Shown here one piece after another: positions 34,261 through 46,686 of a stretch of 64,000 bases of DNA. Within the stretch, counting starts at the first letter, position 1. Every line of letters starts with the position of its first letter. Under the pieces are notes generated by a model. It did no database searches, was not told the DNA's origin, and worked only from the letters and a program-made list of their open reading frames with translations. The DNA lies in the NCBI GenBank assembly GCA_001630475.1, contig KV419441.1, forward strand, positions 81,064 to 145,063, in the 5' to 3' direction. A program made the translations under genes and the position numbers. Origin of the DNA: Sistotremastrum niveocremeum HHB9708 (Eukaryota; Basidiomycota; Agaricomycetes; Sistotremastrales; Sistotremastraceae).

Positions 34261-35479
34261 CTGATACGGATGTCGAGCCAAAGAATGCGCAGGGCGTTCT
34301 AGAATGTGGAGAAAGATGGGTCAGAGAAATATGCAGTTGTGAGCAACTTTAAACATACGAAAGCTTATCCTGTGCTGAACGCATGCTTGAGTTGGCAGTG
34401 CAAATGGGTCCGTTCATGTTGCTGGGCTGAGTCGAGCAACTGCGGCGCTTATTTCGTTTCCTTTTGCAGATGCATCTCACAACCCGCTGTTCTCTTGAAG
34501 GACAATATAGCGGTCACACACACACACACACACTGACCACCTCTCTCGACGACTGTCGCGCTGCATTGATGCTTTTCTCGTTATTCAATTTACGATCCGA
34601 GGCTACCAACATCCTAAGGCTTCATCGGTTCTACTATGTCTTACTAGACCTGTCAGTGGCTGATATGCGTTTTACTAAGTAAAAACGGGGATGGCTATGA
34701 TTCCGACGGTCGTCTTGACGAATGCATTCACTGCAGTGAACTCATTTTTGACAGCTCATGTGCCCTGGCTTACCATTCTCTCCGATGCAATCACGGGAAC
34801 AGCCTCCTCGTGCTTGGGTCGGTTACGATCAGCTGTCGTCAGGAGAGAATCAGGATGTACTTGAATTTTCTGCCACTGCTTGTCCTAATATCAAGCTTCG
34901 AGATTGTTCCCTCTGTCAACGGCCTTAATTTCTACGCCAACAACGGCTCGAGCTGCATGTTGAAACGCCGATAAGCCAATTCTTCACTTTTGTTCGCCCA
35001 CTGGCGATTAGAATGCCCAACGTCGGATAAACCTCGAATCTGAAATGGATCTCTAGAGTTATGATAACTGGAAACGTTCGTCTTATGTTTCGCTGATTCT
35101 TGTGAAATCTTGCTCAGGGTCGTCTAGATCACCATGGCTCGTCGCAATATCTGACGGCGTCTGCGGCACTTATGCTGCTTTCATGCTCTCCAATAATATT
35201 ACACCGCTAGCGCAAAATGGGACTTTCTTCGCCCTGTTACTCGGTAGATTGTTGGGATTTCGGTGCCTTAGCCCTGGTGGCACTTCGGGAAGTGAACACC
35301 CTCGAATTTAAAGCCGTGCACACAAATTCTTCAAAGAACCGTCTAATATACCATCACCACCGTCAGACATACCTTGATAGGCAACTCATGTTGTGTCTTC
35401 AGGTTCCGCGTCCTTGAGTCCGCCAGCAGTACAAGTCCGTCCCGATTTAATGAATAATTTTCAAGACCTCGCGCCTTGA
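34261..35479. other. Intergenic upstream of the receptor gene
   Basis: It contains the receptor promoter and a (CA)9 microsatellite at 34515-34532. No gene was recognised on either strand. The right end runs into dispersed repeat family A copy 2. Confidence 0.5.
34515..34532. repeat. (CA)9 microsatellite
   Basis: Eighteen bases of pure CA dinucleotide repeat. It lies in non-coding DNA about 255 bp upstream of the receptor start codon. Confidence 0.95.
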
Positions 35480-36880
35480 ATGATCACATTGTACGGACGC
35501 GATTCTTTCGGAGATACAGGGACAAAAAACTCACACACAAGCCATGAGCCAGCCAAAGCAACATCCTGAAGAGGGTAATAATATGAAGATATCCCGTGAA
35601 AAAACAACTGAAGCGGCTCGAGTCTCGAGAAAACATGAGCAGAAGGGCTGTCGCGGCGGAAGAGATGAGTGAAAGATAGTTCCGATTCTGGAAACTCTCC
35701 GTCTTCATGTGCTACCCAATCTGAGCAGCAGAACGAACAAGAGGCTCTGATTCTCAATTCGAAGCTATTGCGTGACACCGCATTGGTGACAGCAATGAGT
35801 CGGATGGCAGAGCCTTGGACAAAAAAGCCTGGAATAAGAAAATACCACAGGGAAAAATCAAGAGCCGCATTTTGTTTACTCAGATGAAAGGAGCGGCGGC
35901 TGAAAAGATGTAGTCAAGCCGCTGGATGAATAAATCTTGGAATAAGTGGAACAAACCCAGAGAAAGAACGACATCCGAACGTCCGACTCTGCTTCCGCTG
36001 CTTCAAGTTCCCTCTTGCGACCACGTCTGCGTTCTTGCGCTGCTTTCGGAATATTCTCTTGACCAAGTCAACTACGGTGTCGTACTCTCTCAATCCCCTT
36101 GTACTCAGGACTCTGTCTCGTGAAATCGGACTGTCAAAATTGTCTATATAATCCTGCCTCCAGCTCGGCTATTTCCTCTCCTCGTCTCCCTCCGCTCATC
36201 AAGTCGACGACTTAGGTCGTCGAGATAGCCGCTGTTCTTCGGAACAACCATCGTTTCTAGTCGAGTATGCAAGCGTAGTCTCTGCTTCGGTGGGGACTGG
36301 GACTCTGTGCAAGACAGACTACGTATGGCACGCGAGCTCAAGACAGCGAGGAAGCATCAACGGTGCGCCGCAAGCGTTCATGGGTACCCTCCTCTGTGGG
36401 CGTGCCCAGCCATGATGTGCACCGATGGGATGTGTCTCGTTGACTGGGCCCGGTCAACGAGACACACCCCATTGGGTGCAGAGACCTATCTTCCCATTCG
36501 CCCCTCCCATATACTGTCTTGGGTGCGGTGCTTGGGTAGAGCCATACTCGTCTTCCCTCAGTGAACCTGCAGTCTGAGTCCGGCGTGCTTTCCATCTACC
36601 ATTCCCGGAAATTGACGCAGGTTCGCCTCCTCGCATCGTCGGCGTATGCATCACAGCTCGATCAACGTGCGTGTAATATGTCGATTCTTTTCCGCCTATT
36701 AACTGTCCTTTCCCTCAGTGGCCGCTCCCTTTCGGAAGGTTCTTCCTTACCAGCAGGTGAAACCCTAATCCACAACATTATATCCCAATGGTGCGCTATC
36801 ATCTTTATTCCAAGACCATGGTCGCATGATAATCCTTACCTAGATAGAGAAGAAAGCTGGTAACGAAGACCACGCCGATT
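35480..36880 (+). repeat. Dispersed repeat family A, copy 2
   Basis: This is the fullest copy. It has TATATAAT at 36145-36152, a pyrimidine-rich leader and hairpin CGACGAC (36205-36211)/GTCGTCG (36216-36222) with TTAG loop. The next hairpin is TGTTC (36233-36237)/GAACA (36242-36246) with TTCG loop. The palindrome arms are 36422-36444 and 36453-36475 around GGGCCC. It aligns in reverse with 27830-28990 and directly with 37700-38850. The adjoining F-box pseudogene shows that the copy moved as part of an inverted segmental duplication rather than alone. Confidence 0.75.
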
Positions 36881-37697
36881 GAATAAGCCAGACTATCCGA
36901 CAATATCATTCGTAATGATTGTCGAATCTTGCGGTGTGTTGTGAATTGCACGCGGTCTCGTGCTTCATGCAAACCGGCTATTCACCACAGAACATATCAT
37001 GACAGCTGACTCAATAACGCGGGCGGGGCGTAGTTCTAAGGTAATGTCACTGAAACTCACACGCGAGCCACTGAGATTGAATTGAATTAGGCCAACGAAA
37101 GAAATGATGAACGTGCTTCGCCACGCTACAGACAGACTCGAAATGAATCTAGGCGCATCACTTTGTGAAAGACTTCCAAAACCCTACTTGAGACAACAAT
37201 CTCCTCGTGCTCATCGAGGATTGGCCTTCTGGGAGTTGACAATCCACGAAGTCGACATGTCGAAGCTGCCAGTGACAAAGAATTGTAAGATATTTGTCAT
37301 CGTAGGTCATCTTCGCAGCATCGTGCTCTCACGTTAGGTGGTTGATTATTTCCAAGCTGGGAAGCTGAGTCTCCTGACGATTGCACAGCGCTCGTACGAC
37401 TGCCGTGGCATTGCCCTGCGTATAAAGCGACGCAACCGATGGTCAAGTTTTGAAGGCGTGATTCAGGAGGGTGTGTTGGTTCGGCCGAGTGAAAGAGCGG
37501 GGTGACGTTTGTCTCTTTTGGAATCGACGATGGTAGACTTAACCAAGAGATGGACAGGATTCGAATTGACAAATTTGCCGAGAGTAGAGACGAATTGTTC
37601 GATCAAACGAATCAGGCGAGGGCGATCATGAAGCGACGTCCCTTCGCAGTCCATCTCATAACAGCATCCCTGCATCCTAACAACAACTCAGTGTGTG
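36881..37697 (-). pseudogene. 5'-truncated inverted duplicate of the F-box/LRR member 1
   Basis: Bases 37697 down to about 37194 match the 3' half of the gene at 25262 (from about 26254 to its stop), for example MQGCCYEMDCEGTSLHDRP and SNPVHLLVKSTIVDSKRDK. Bases 37194 to 36881 match that gene's 3' flank. Several small changes break the frame, and the F-box exon and the first part of exon 2 are absent. The duplicate has no hAT-like insert at the equivalent of 27039. It is a segmental copy, not a processed one, because the non-coding flank is included. Confidence 0.85.
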
Positions 37698-37699
37698 TG

Positions 37700-38850
37700 T
37701 AGCCCTGTAAATATGTCCCGTGTAAAGCAATTGAAGCAGGTTGAGAGAACATGATCAAAAGGGCTGTGGCGGCGAAAGAGATGAGCGGAGGAGACTCCCG
37801 ATTCTGAGAACCTTCCGTCTTCAAGTGCTACCCAATCTGAACAGCAGAATGAAAAAGAGGGCCTCATTCTCAATTTCGAAATGAGTGCGTGACAGCACAA
37901 TGGGTCGGATAGCAGAGAGCCTTGGACAGAAAAACCTCAAAGAAAAGGAATTCTCTTCACTTGGGATACCCCTTGGTGCTGTCCTCTGAGGCGAATGCTT
38001 TCACATGTGTTGCCAGCAAGTCTAAGTTAGCAGAGGCATCGCTAAACCATCTTGGTTACTTATTACCCAGCGGGCGGTGTCCCAGCGCAATGAATAGGGC
38101 GGGAACCTGTCGGACAGAAAAGCCTCGAGGAAGACAGCAACGAAAGAAGTGATCTTGGAAGTGATTCACTGCATTTGACTTTCTCAGATGGAAGGGAGCG
38201 GCGGCTGAAGAGATGTATTCAAGCTGCTGAATAAATAATTCTTGGAATAAGTGGAACAAAGCCAGAGAAAGAACGATCATCCGAACGTCCGACTCTGCTT
38301 CAAGGGCCCTTCCGCTGCTTTCCTCTTGCGACTTCTGCGTTGCTACTGTCGAAACACTCTCCTACCAATTCAACTGCAATACTGTAATCTCTTGGTCCCC
38401 TTGTACTCATGACTCTGTCTCGTGAAATCGGACTGTCAACATTGTCTATATAAACCTGCCTCCTCCTCGGCTATTTCCTCTCCTCGTCTCCCTCCGCTCA
38501 TCAAGTCGACGACTTAGGTCGTCGAGCTAGCCGCTGTTCCTCGGAACAACCATCGTTTCTCGTCGAGTATGCAAGCGCAGTCTCTGCTGAGACTGGGACT
38601 CTGTGCAAGACAGACTACGAATGGCACGCGAGCTCATGACAGCGAGGAAGCATCAACGGTGCGCCGCAAGCGTTCATGGGTACCCTCCTCTGTGGGCGTG
38701 CCCAGCCGTGATGTGCACCAATGGGATGTGTCTCGTTGACTGGGCCCGGTCAGCGAGACACACCCCATCGGGTGCAGAGACCTATCTTCCCATTCGCCCC
38801 TCTCATATACTGTCTTGGGTGCGGTGATTGGGTAGAGATTGTTCTCTTGT
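37700..38850 (+). repeat. Dispersed repeat family A, copy 3
   Basis: This is a direct-orientation sibling of copy 2. It has TATATAAA near 38453, a CTCC-rich leader, hairpin CGACGAC/GTCGTCG with TTAG loop, and TGTTC/GAACA with CTCG loop. Its palindrome TGTGTCTCGTTGAC (38727-38740) pairs with 38749-38762 around GGGCCC. Similarity to copy 2 ends near 38840, where a different plus-strand frame (38828-39349) follows with no recognised product. Confidence 0.72.
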
Positions 38851-39694
38851 GTTTGCTTTCAACCCACTTGTAGTGTCTCTGAAGCTGGTATCAGCACTGG
38901 ATTTTGACAAGAGGTATGTCTATCGAACTAATGCATTTGTCGGTACTGACTGTCCTCCCTCTTCCGTAAGACTCACCCCATTGCCCATCGGGTCCGATCT
39001 TCATCTCCCCGTCTCTCCTTCCCATTCTTTGTGGAGTTATCAAAGACAGACTCGTGTTCCCTCTATGACCCGGCACTTATGTCTGCCGTCATTGGAGCAC
39101 GACTCCGTGCCAGTGGGTCTTCGACTGCGGACCGCACCATCCATGGCACCATTACGGAAGACATCATATCTTTTTGGTCCAGATGTGAGTTCTGGTGCCA
39201 ACAATGTCCCATTAACTAACTGTCGCCTCTCAGCTCATTGCATCATCCTGCCTCCCAAATACTTCTCATCGATCACAGACAGAAAGGCTAGCTCAGACGG
39301 TGTTCCCTCGCAGTACGCTATATCTATGGTCTTTGCTCCCAGATCATAACAAGATAGGTAGTAATCTCAGAGAAGGTTTTCGTAAAAGCAATCGTAGGGG
39401 AAGGATAAGCTAGCTTGGTGTCTCAAAAGTGGAGACATCATAGAATGTGGTGTCTCGTGCTCCCATGGGGATCGGTACGCATGCATGGCGGAGTGTGTCC
39501 ATCGGACCAGCTAGTTTCTTCATCACGAGTGAATGGCAACACTGCTGTGGTACTTTGCCACAATAGATATAGGGACATACGATGAGCTCAGAATGAATTG
39601 ATAGACGCTATCGAACAGTGAAGAAGTCTGGTGACGCGGCACGCAGAAAGTAGAGACGCAGGACATCATAAAGAGACTGATTCTTTGTAACAGA
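38851..39694. other. Intergenic, unassigned open frame
   Basis: A plus-strand frame to 39349 (about 170 codons) is Ser/Leu-rich and shows no family motif; it may be chance. The rest is the 3' flank of the minus-strand F-box gene. No repeats were recognised. Confidence 0.4.
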
Positions 39695-41196
39695 CTAAAA
39701 TTCCGTCGTAGCCATGGTTAATTGGGTTCCGGACGTTTGAATATTCCTGAAAGTCACTTTCTTGAGCTGACCAACCATCTTGATAAACTTTTCGTCACAA
39801 CTCGTCTTTGTGGTAGCGCCTGCTAGCTGCACAAATGTGATACTTTCCAAGTCGGGGAGCGGAATGTCCTGAGGATTGTATAGAGCTTGTACGACTGCGG
39901 TGGCTTGGCCCAGTACATAAAGCTCCCGGACGGACGGCCAACACTTGAATGCGTGATTGAGAAGAATATGTTGGTTTGGTCGTGTGAGGAAAATGAGGTT
40001 GGCCTTGTCTGCATTGCGGTTGAGAACAGAAGTTTCGATCAAAAGTTTTCCAGGATCCAATATAACAGTTTCGTTGAGAGCGGTTATGCTTCGTTTGATC
40101 CAATAGATCAAGCGGCGGGGATCACGAAGTGTTGCTTGTCCCCAGTATGTCTCGTAAAGCCACCCCTGCATCCTCAGAACCATTCGATCCGGGTGGAGTC
40201 CTACATGTAGCCAGTCCCGTGGGACCGCAGGATGACTGATCAGCGGCAGCACGGCCGGGAGCGAGGTGTCGATTTCGTTGTCTGTGAAGAAAATGCCCTC
40301 TTTCACAACAAGCTCACAAAGTTGGGGTAGGATAAGACCGCTGAGGATGTGATTGACGACTGATGCGTAAAAGTGGGTGATGCTCAGAGAGTGACAGGCT
40401 TCGAGCAAGACTGGAAGTGCAGGCGATGCAGGCAACGCTTGTCCCATCCACTTCTCCATCCCCACTAATGCAACGCTTTCCAAGTTCGGCAATCCACTCA
40501 ACATAGGAAAGAGAGCTTTTATGTTGTGATGCCCAAGGCGAATGTCCATGGTATGTAATGCTTGGAAAGATGTGAAATCGTAAGGAAGTGCAGCGTGGAT
40601 GTGGACTTCCTCAAGCTTCGGAGCGATTTTGTTACAAAGACGATGGATGCCGGCATTGTCGGTGATAGCCTCGTCGAGGTTCAGGGTCAATCGTCGAAGT
40701 TGCGGGGCTGGGATGTTGTTGATGGCATCAGCGAGTACGACACTGCCTTGGCCTGTGCAGATTTTGAGATCGAGAGATACGATTTCATCCATCGCTTCTT
40801 CGAAGAATGTACCCCACCCGGCTTGTTTCTTGGTTGATATGCGTCCGTGTCCTAAGTTCTCGGTATCGAGACAGACTGAGATCCCAGTGTTCGGTTCGGC
40901 GTCCACCTCAGAGATATCCCGTTGATATTGATTCCGATAAAAAGTCGTAGCTTCCAAAGGCCACTCGAGTCGAATCTTCTGCCAGAGGGCTCGCTGAGCT
41001 AACGCCAACCCACGGAATCTTTGATTACTGTAAAGGATTTAGCGCGGTTCCGTTATGAAGTCTTGAAGACTGACATATGAAGCAAAAGCAGAGTCTGTTT
41101 GAGTCGTTCAAATGGGTCCTCGATGAGCTCTATGTCATCCCAGTAACAGCTGATGATATGAACGAGCATTTCGGGAGCTAAGCTGGTAATTGGCAT
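39695..41196 (-). CDS. F-box/LRR-like protein, family member 2
   Basis: Two exons, 41075-41196 and 39695-41027, give 484 residues. Exon 1 encodes the F-box (ITSLAPEMLVHIISCYWDD). The phase-2 intron sits where it does in the other members. Exon 2 begins INQRFRGLALAQRALWQKIR and carries the family signature MDIRLGHHNIKALFPMLSGL. It is closest to the member at 25262 (DNAGIHRL, ALFPMLSGLPNLESVALVG). An in-frame ATG 18 codons upstream (41250) is possible; the inner one was chosen because the F-box begins almost at once in member 1. The last residues are ATTEF. Confidence 0.85.
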
Positions 41197-42689
41197 TGCG
41201 CGGGGGTAGGCTTGACTCGAGAGAGTGTGAAAAACTTGCACTAGGGTCAACGCTGGACACCTGTGGGCCAGGTTTCAACGTTCGACGTCAACTTCAACTT
41301 CCAAGTGCCGCGACCTGCAATGCATGTGACTGGCACGTCACGTTATGACGTCACGTGTTTAGGTCACCACGCCTCAGAACAGCGCATCGCACTAGTCTTG
41401 CGGACAATGTAATTCGGTACACTCTTAACAAGTCTTCCATCTCCGTAGGGGCTGATGTACACATAGAAGACAAGCACGACAATCATATCATTTCAGGGCA
41501 TCAGTATCCAACGAAAAGATTCACTCTCGCTCCTATGGGATGGTGCCAGTGGAACAGTCGCGGCCTTTGCATCCCACGTATAGCCACGGGAAGAGTGAAT
41601 GCAAGGAGCCAAATGAGTCTTCTGAGAAAAGCTTGAAATGAGTGGTGCTGCAGAGTTGACAACTATTCCGTGCCCCGGCTCACATTGGGTGACAAGAAGA
41701 AGTGCACCGGAGAACCCCAGGATCGAAAACGTTCTGTAAATCTCCCTCGCTCACTCATAGGGGTAGTGCCAACCGTCGCAAGCAGAGGGCGGTAAATAGA
41801 AGTAGTGACGAAATCGAAAGATGTTCTTGTGGTGACCCAAAGCCGGCGGTCATCGAGCCAGGACCTGATTGCGCTCTACAGGCTCTAATCAGTATCTGGG
41901 AAAAAAAAACACGGAATAATTCAACCTCACCTTCGCTTCGTTGTAGATACCTATATACGAAAGCCTCAGTGAGAAAATGAAGATTGATCAAGAAAAGTTC
42001 CAAGGAGGACCAAAAGTGACGCACATTCATATCCCTTCGAACCTTGGGTACGCATCACCGAGAACAAGGGGTCAAGACCCGGACTCTTCTGTAGCCGGCT
42101 TCTCTGGAAGAAATACAACGGTGGCACATCAAGAATGAAGACGCCCGAAGGTCGCAGACGAAGGCAGCTCGTGGAGTGAACATCGCGACGGATTGCCCAC
42201 GTCGGAGGAGATCCATCCGGGATCCAACTGTCCTCTCGCACAAATTCCGACACAGGATCTCTCGTAGGACCATTTCGCAGACAACGACACCGTCGCAAGG
42301 TTTCGTTACTTGGGTTGATTCGGGTTCGTCATTGCTTATGCCGGCTGAGACGGTCGACGACAGCGTAGCAGAGTGGATCCATGTCACTGAAGTAGACTGC
42401 GCACTCGACTGACGTAACGACGGTCTCCCTGTTTACCGAGAGCTCTCGCATAACGCGACTGCGTGTTAAGTTCAAGATCAAGCAGAGCCAGGTGCGCGCG
42501 ATATCCCCCAGTGAAGGGCAGAAACAAGGTCCGCAACGAAAGGCTGACAAAGCGTGTCAGTATGGGCATGCACTGGGGACCAGGCGAAACAAACAAGCGC
42601 ACCGTCTCATCCGGAGGCAAAAGTCGCAGGGAGTTCACGGAGTTCACGATGTTTGCGACGAAAACATCAAATTAATCTCACCAAGCATT
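41197..42689. other. Intergenic or undetermined; possible minus-strand gene
   Basis: Minus-strand frames between 42055 and 42650 have protein-like composition, for example LRLLPPDETVRLFVSPGPQ and RTLFLPFTGGYRAHLALLDL. I could not link them by convincing splice sites or place them in a family. They lie just downstream of a remnant resembling the decayed genes at 47.1 and 55.9 kb and may be its 3' part. Confidence 0.3.
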
Positions 42690-43480
42690 GTTTGTTCAAT
42701 CTTCATCCATGTACAGGCAACGGCCTCCAATCTCTGAAGACTTCAAGCCTGAGCCGTGATGAGGAAATCGCGTCTTGTCGTCAAACTTGGCCTCATGAAC
42801 AAACGACCGAGACATGAACAGGTAAAGCGCCGTCGTTTCACAACAGCTTTTGGGGCTTAGTCGCTCAATTCGAGTAGCGCTGCGCATGAACATACCTTGA
42901 ACAGTGTTTTCTGAGGATTCGGGCATGATTTGGGCAAAATCCCACATGCGCTGACGGTCGGTTCATTGAGGCGCCCCGGTTTTTGGAAGCTGAGGCAGGT
43001 GCGTGAACAAAATACAGCATTCAGTTTTCGACAGATAGGTCGCTTTCCTTTCGAAGGTTGAGTCTTCATGTTTGTATGATGAATAGAAAATGGCAACACA
43101 CGTCGAAGATCATTTCTTTCCGCTGAAAAAGCTCCAGCATCACAGGATTACTCGTAATGCAAAGCCAACATGGATGGCCGACATCACTGACCTCGAGCGG
43201 AGGACTACAACCATTGAAGTTGTCAGATATAGCGATAAGAGGTATACGTGAATGAAGGGCTGACCACGACGAATAAAGTTACATTATGTGATGTATCCAA
43301 TTCGTCCTAAGGAGCGAGCGCGAGTTTTCGAGATGTTCCACGCACTAGTCGAGATATCAGTTTTTGTGAAGAGCTCTGCTACTGATGAAGATAACGCACC
43401 AAGCCAATTCTTGACGCCATCCTTAAGCTGATCATGACCGTGAATTCTGAGACGATCGTGGTTGTGGCACACCCGACTCT
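42690..43480 (-). pseudogene. Third copy of the decayed gene's 5' region
   Basis: The stretch 43150-43450 aligns with 48200-48450 and 56950-57200. Shared features are a GTCAGATATAG tract, GAATAAAGTT, a TTCGTCCTAAGG block and TACTGATGA. Further along the minus strand, QRMWDFAQIMPESSENTV before a GTATGTTC donor resembles the equivalent exon end (ACKIMPDDQYYTILIPK) of the copy at 47138. The coding part is too short and broken to count as a gene. Confidence 0.45.
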
Positions 43481-43749
43481 CGCTTCCGACTTACTCTCTG
43501 GCGAGGTCGACGCTATTTTTACCCCAATCGCTGACATTTTCGGGATCTGATCTAAATAGACGGACCTCGTGCATCACTCAGTTTACCTTCGTCAGATTAT
43601 CGAAACTGTTACAATACTGGAAAGCTACAGAAGTGAATAATTATACCGTCCGCTTCATAAGTTTAATCATAATAACGGAAAGCGTCGATACGAAACCATG
43701 AAGAAATTCAGCGAAATTACGGGTGATAACACTACCTCCACCTCCAACT

Positions 43750-46686
43750 TCACTTCCACCTTTGCGGGCCATTACCCCTTCCCACTGGTGGCTGGTCATC
43801 CTGATTTGCGGCAGGGGCGGTTTGTGTAGTTCCCCTTCCCGTACCTGTACCTCTAAGGATCGCTCTTCCTCTCCGTCTGCCTGGTGCCCCTGTTCCTCGG
43901 CCTGTTGCTCGCGCTCGTCCCCCTCTTGTCGGGGCTGTATTACCCTCTGTGTCCTGTTCGTTTTGAGGCGGCGCAGGAGCATCTTGATGAGCTTGACCAC
44001 CTTTCGCTTGGCCACCTTCCACTTCGGCGGGTTTCACTGCTCTATCTGTCGCTTCTGCGTCGTTGTCGTTGTTGGAAGGCAAGGCAGTTGAAGGATCGGC
44101 AACAGGAGGCATCGCTGAGGCGGGTGCAGTGGAGGATGGAGGCGGAGGTGGAGGTGGAGGTGGGGCGTTCAAAGCTCGCGTCACTCTGCGGGTTTGGTAT
44201 GCACCCGAACTTGGCAAACGGCGAGCTACCTTGGATGTGGATGGCCTGCCAAGCACCACGTTGGTCGTAGCCAACTCTTCAGCATCCTTGATTAGACCAT
44301 TTTAGTTTGCTTATTATACGGCAGATGAATGATTTAAATGCTTTACCTGCTTCTTCGACTGTTCTTCCTTTTTGACGACTGCTTGCTTGCTAGGCTTAGC
44401 AGTAGCATCGGACACAACCTTGGCTTGAGCTTTCGGAAATGGCGAACGGAACCCAAAATGTCTTTCAGGTTCAGTTAGGTTCATCCCCTTGGAAGCGCCC
44501 GAGTTCCCTTCCTGTTGGACGCCTGCGTTGGACGCCTGCGTTGTCATTCTCGGCGGATCGTCGACGTTGCGGAGGCGTTCTTTTCACCCGCGGAGCGGCA
44601 ATGACAGGTATGGTCTGGGATCCTGCCGCGCTGGGGATCTCGTAGAGATCTACCACAGAGACATCGGCCGACCTTCCTCTGAGCTCCTCCCACTCCTCCG
44701 AATCGATAGGCTGTCTCGCAGCCGAAGCCTTTGGGCGCTTCGGCGAAGGACCGACAACCTCCTGCTCTGATCCCTCCTTCTCCTCCTCCGTCGTTTCGTC
44801 TCTCTGGCGCTTGCCCAACTCTGACGTCAAGTTTCGCATCAGGGCTGAGTCCAAGCGTGGCTTTTGCTTGAATAACGCTCGGCGAGCAGAAGGCGACATG
44901 GGCGACGGGGAGTTGATCGGCGAAGAAGGAGAATGTTGTGGATCGTCAACATTGGTGACGACAAAGGGCGGAGGCGTGTGAGCCGAATTGTTCGGTTCGG
45001 GATCGGAATTTGTGTTGGCGACGGCTGGAGAAGGAGGCATTGCGAAAGGTTGAAAAGTTGATGCGGGAGGGCGGGGGAAAGACCACACTACGCCATCGGA
45101 GAGAGGATTGGGTTGAGGGGCTTGAGGTTGAGGTCGGGAAAGCGGGGAGGATCGGTGGCGGTGCGAGCGGGCGAGCGAGCCGTTGCTGGAGTTTCTTCAG
45201 TGGTATGCGATGATTGCGCATCGGTACTAGGAGGAGGGATGGGAGAGGAATGCACCGGAGCGGGCTGATAATCGAGAGCTTCCCGTATACGTTCCTCGGT
45301 CCAATCGTGGTAGTGCTGTTGAACGTTCGAAGGTAACGTTCGGCGAAGCGAAGGTGTGATGGCAAATTCTTCCCGAAGAAAACGATCTTGCTCGTCAACG
45401 GAGAGGAGGTCGAAAAACGACAACCAACTCGCACGATCCTCGAACCATGCACTTATTTTTTTCTACAGTCGCCAATGAGTATGTCGGAACAGCGGTCATA
45501 TTATGTCGAACTCACCACCGACTCCGGCCTTTTTCCCTAATGAAGCCAGTCAGATAATTGAAATAAATAAAAAGCGGGACAAACTCACCTCCGGACCAAA
45601 AGCGATGCGCATCATCACATCATCGCAAGCAGGACAGGCGTCCCCGAGATACGCGGAGTCAAGCCCTTTCATGCTCATACGCGACACGAGTGCGTCCGGA
45701 ATAGGGTCGACGAGGAAGGAATGGAACGATAAAACATCCTGGAGGAAGGAGGATAGCAGCTTGATGGTCCAAGCAGCCTGATCGACAACGGCCACCAGAG
45801 GCTGTAGAACCTGATAAAGGAAGGCGGCTTGGGTTTCGTACGTCTTGTTCCTTCTCATTAAGCGTAAGACTTCACCCAGTACCCCTTCACAGATGAGGAT
45901 ACCTCTCACAACCTCCGCGGACTGGACAGGGACCTCGAGTTCGTAACCGCGGAGGCAAGCGGATACGGCGTCGACGACGATCCGCGATACCAAATCCATG
46001 TCGGGGATATCGGCTGCGATCTGGATCACCTGGACGACCGCCTCCCGGACAGCAAAGGCCTCTTGCGAACTATCGGTCCGCGAAGCATCGAGGACGAGAG
46101 TCAGAAGCTGATGCGACATTGCGGGTAACGCGCAATATTGATCGGCGAGAGGGAGAGATAGTATTCTTGGCATGATACTGGCAATCACGTCAAGGAATGC
46201 ATATATATCCATTTCTAACAAGAGACGTACGAGGTTGAGAGAGCATCTACAGCTTTATCTGAAGGGAGAACGCGCAGGCAGTTGACGAGGTTCTGAATTG
46301 TCAGGTCGATCAGGAGATTCTCGTGGTCTTCGGTTTCGAGCGTCGTCAGTTGGTGATCAAGGTACGTAGCCGCGATTTCGACCTTCTCCGATACGGGAGA
46401 GTCACCAAAAAGAATGTCTTCGGCCGCGCAGATGACCGATTGCTCGACCGTAGTCCACGTAGAGGTAAGGCCGTCCACCTTTCGGAGTGCTCTGATCTTC
46501 TCTAGGAAGCTATCGATTTCCTGAATCTCGCCCTGATGTACGAATAGGGTGTATATGATGGGATGAGCGGTCAAGGCAGAATCCAGAAGTTCGAGCTGAG
46601 TAGAGTCGAGCGTGACCTGGAGGCGCATTTATGGGTCAGAATGATTCAAATACAGACAAGTGATGACTCACCGTTCTTTCTTCCAT
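43750..46686 (-). CDS. Large protein of unknown function with RG-rich tail, copy 1
   Basis: The best model has eight exons and 826 residues: 46672-46686, 46231-46616, 45589-46177, 45516-45536, 45228-45462, 44566-45087, 44347-44522 and 43750-44286. The N-terminal 370 residues look alpha-helical and Leu-rich (STQLELLDSALTAHPIIYTL, IMPRILSLPLADQY). A Cys-containing stretch (YLGDACPACDDVMMRIAFGP) precedes a 7-codon exon. The middle is Pro/Ser-rich with basic patches. The tail has a nine-Pro run and repeated RG/GR dipeptides (GGRARATGRGTGAPGRRRGR), common in RNA-binding proteins. Junctions at 45088-45227 and 44523-44565 are uncertain; the first could instead be a frameshift. A paralogue with the same exon layout lies at 52819-55411. 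I do not recognise the family. Confidence 0.65.

Noticed and set aside
36307-36564. Eighty-five-codon frame shared by the family A repeats (MQDRLRMARELKTARKHQ)
   Set aside because: Present in the three main family A copies but interrupted or shortened in one, antisense frames of the same length exist, and it spans the palindrome. Palindrome constraint, not coding, explains the conservation.
38828-39349. Plus-strand frame of about 170 codons after family A copy 3
   Set aside because: No motif, no counterpart after the other family A copies, Ser/Leu-rich composition; chance is likely.
43723-44305. Plus-strand frames of 120-128 codons over the proline/glycine-rich region
   Set aside because: They are shadows of the RG-rich and proline-rich tail of the minus-strand gene, with typical antisense composition.
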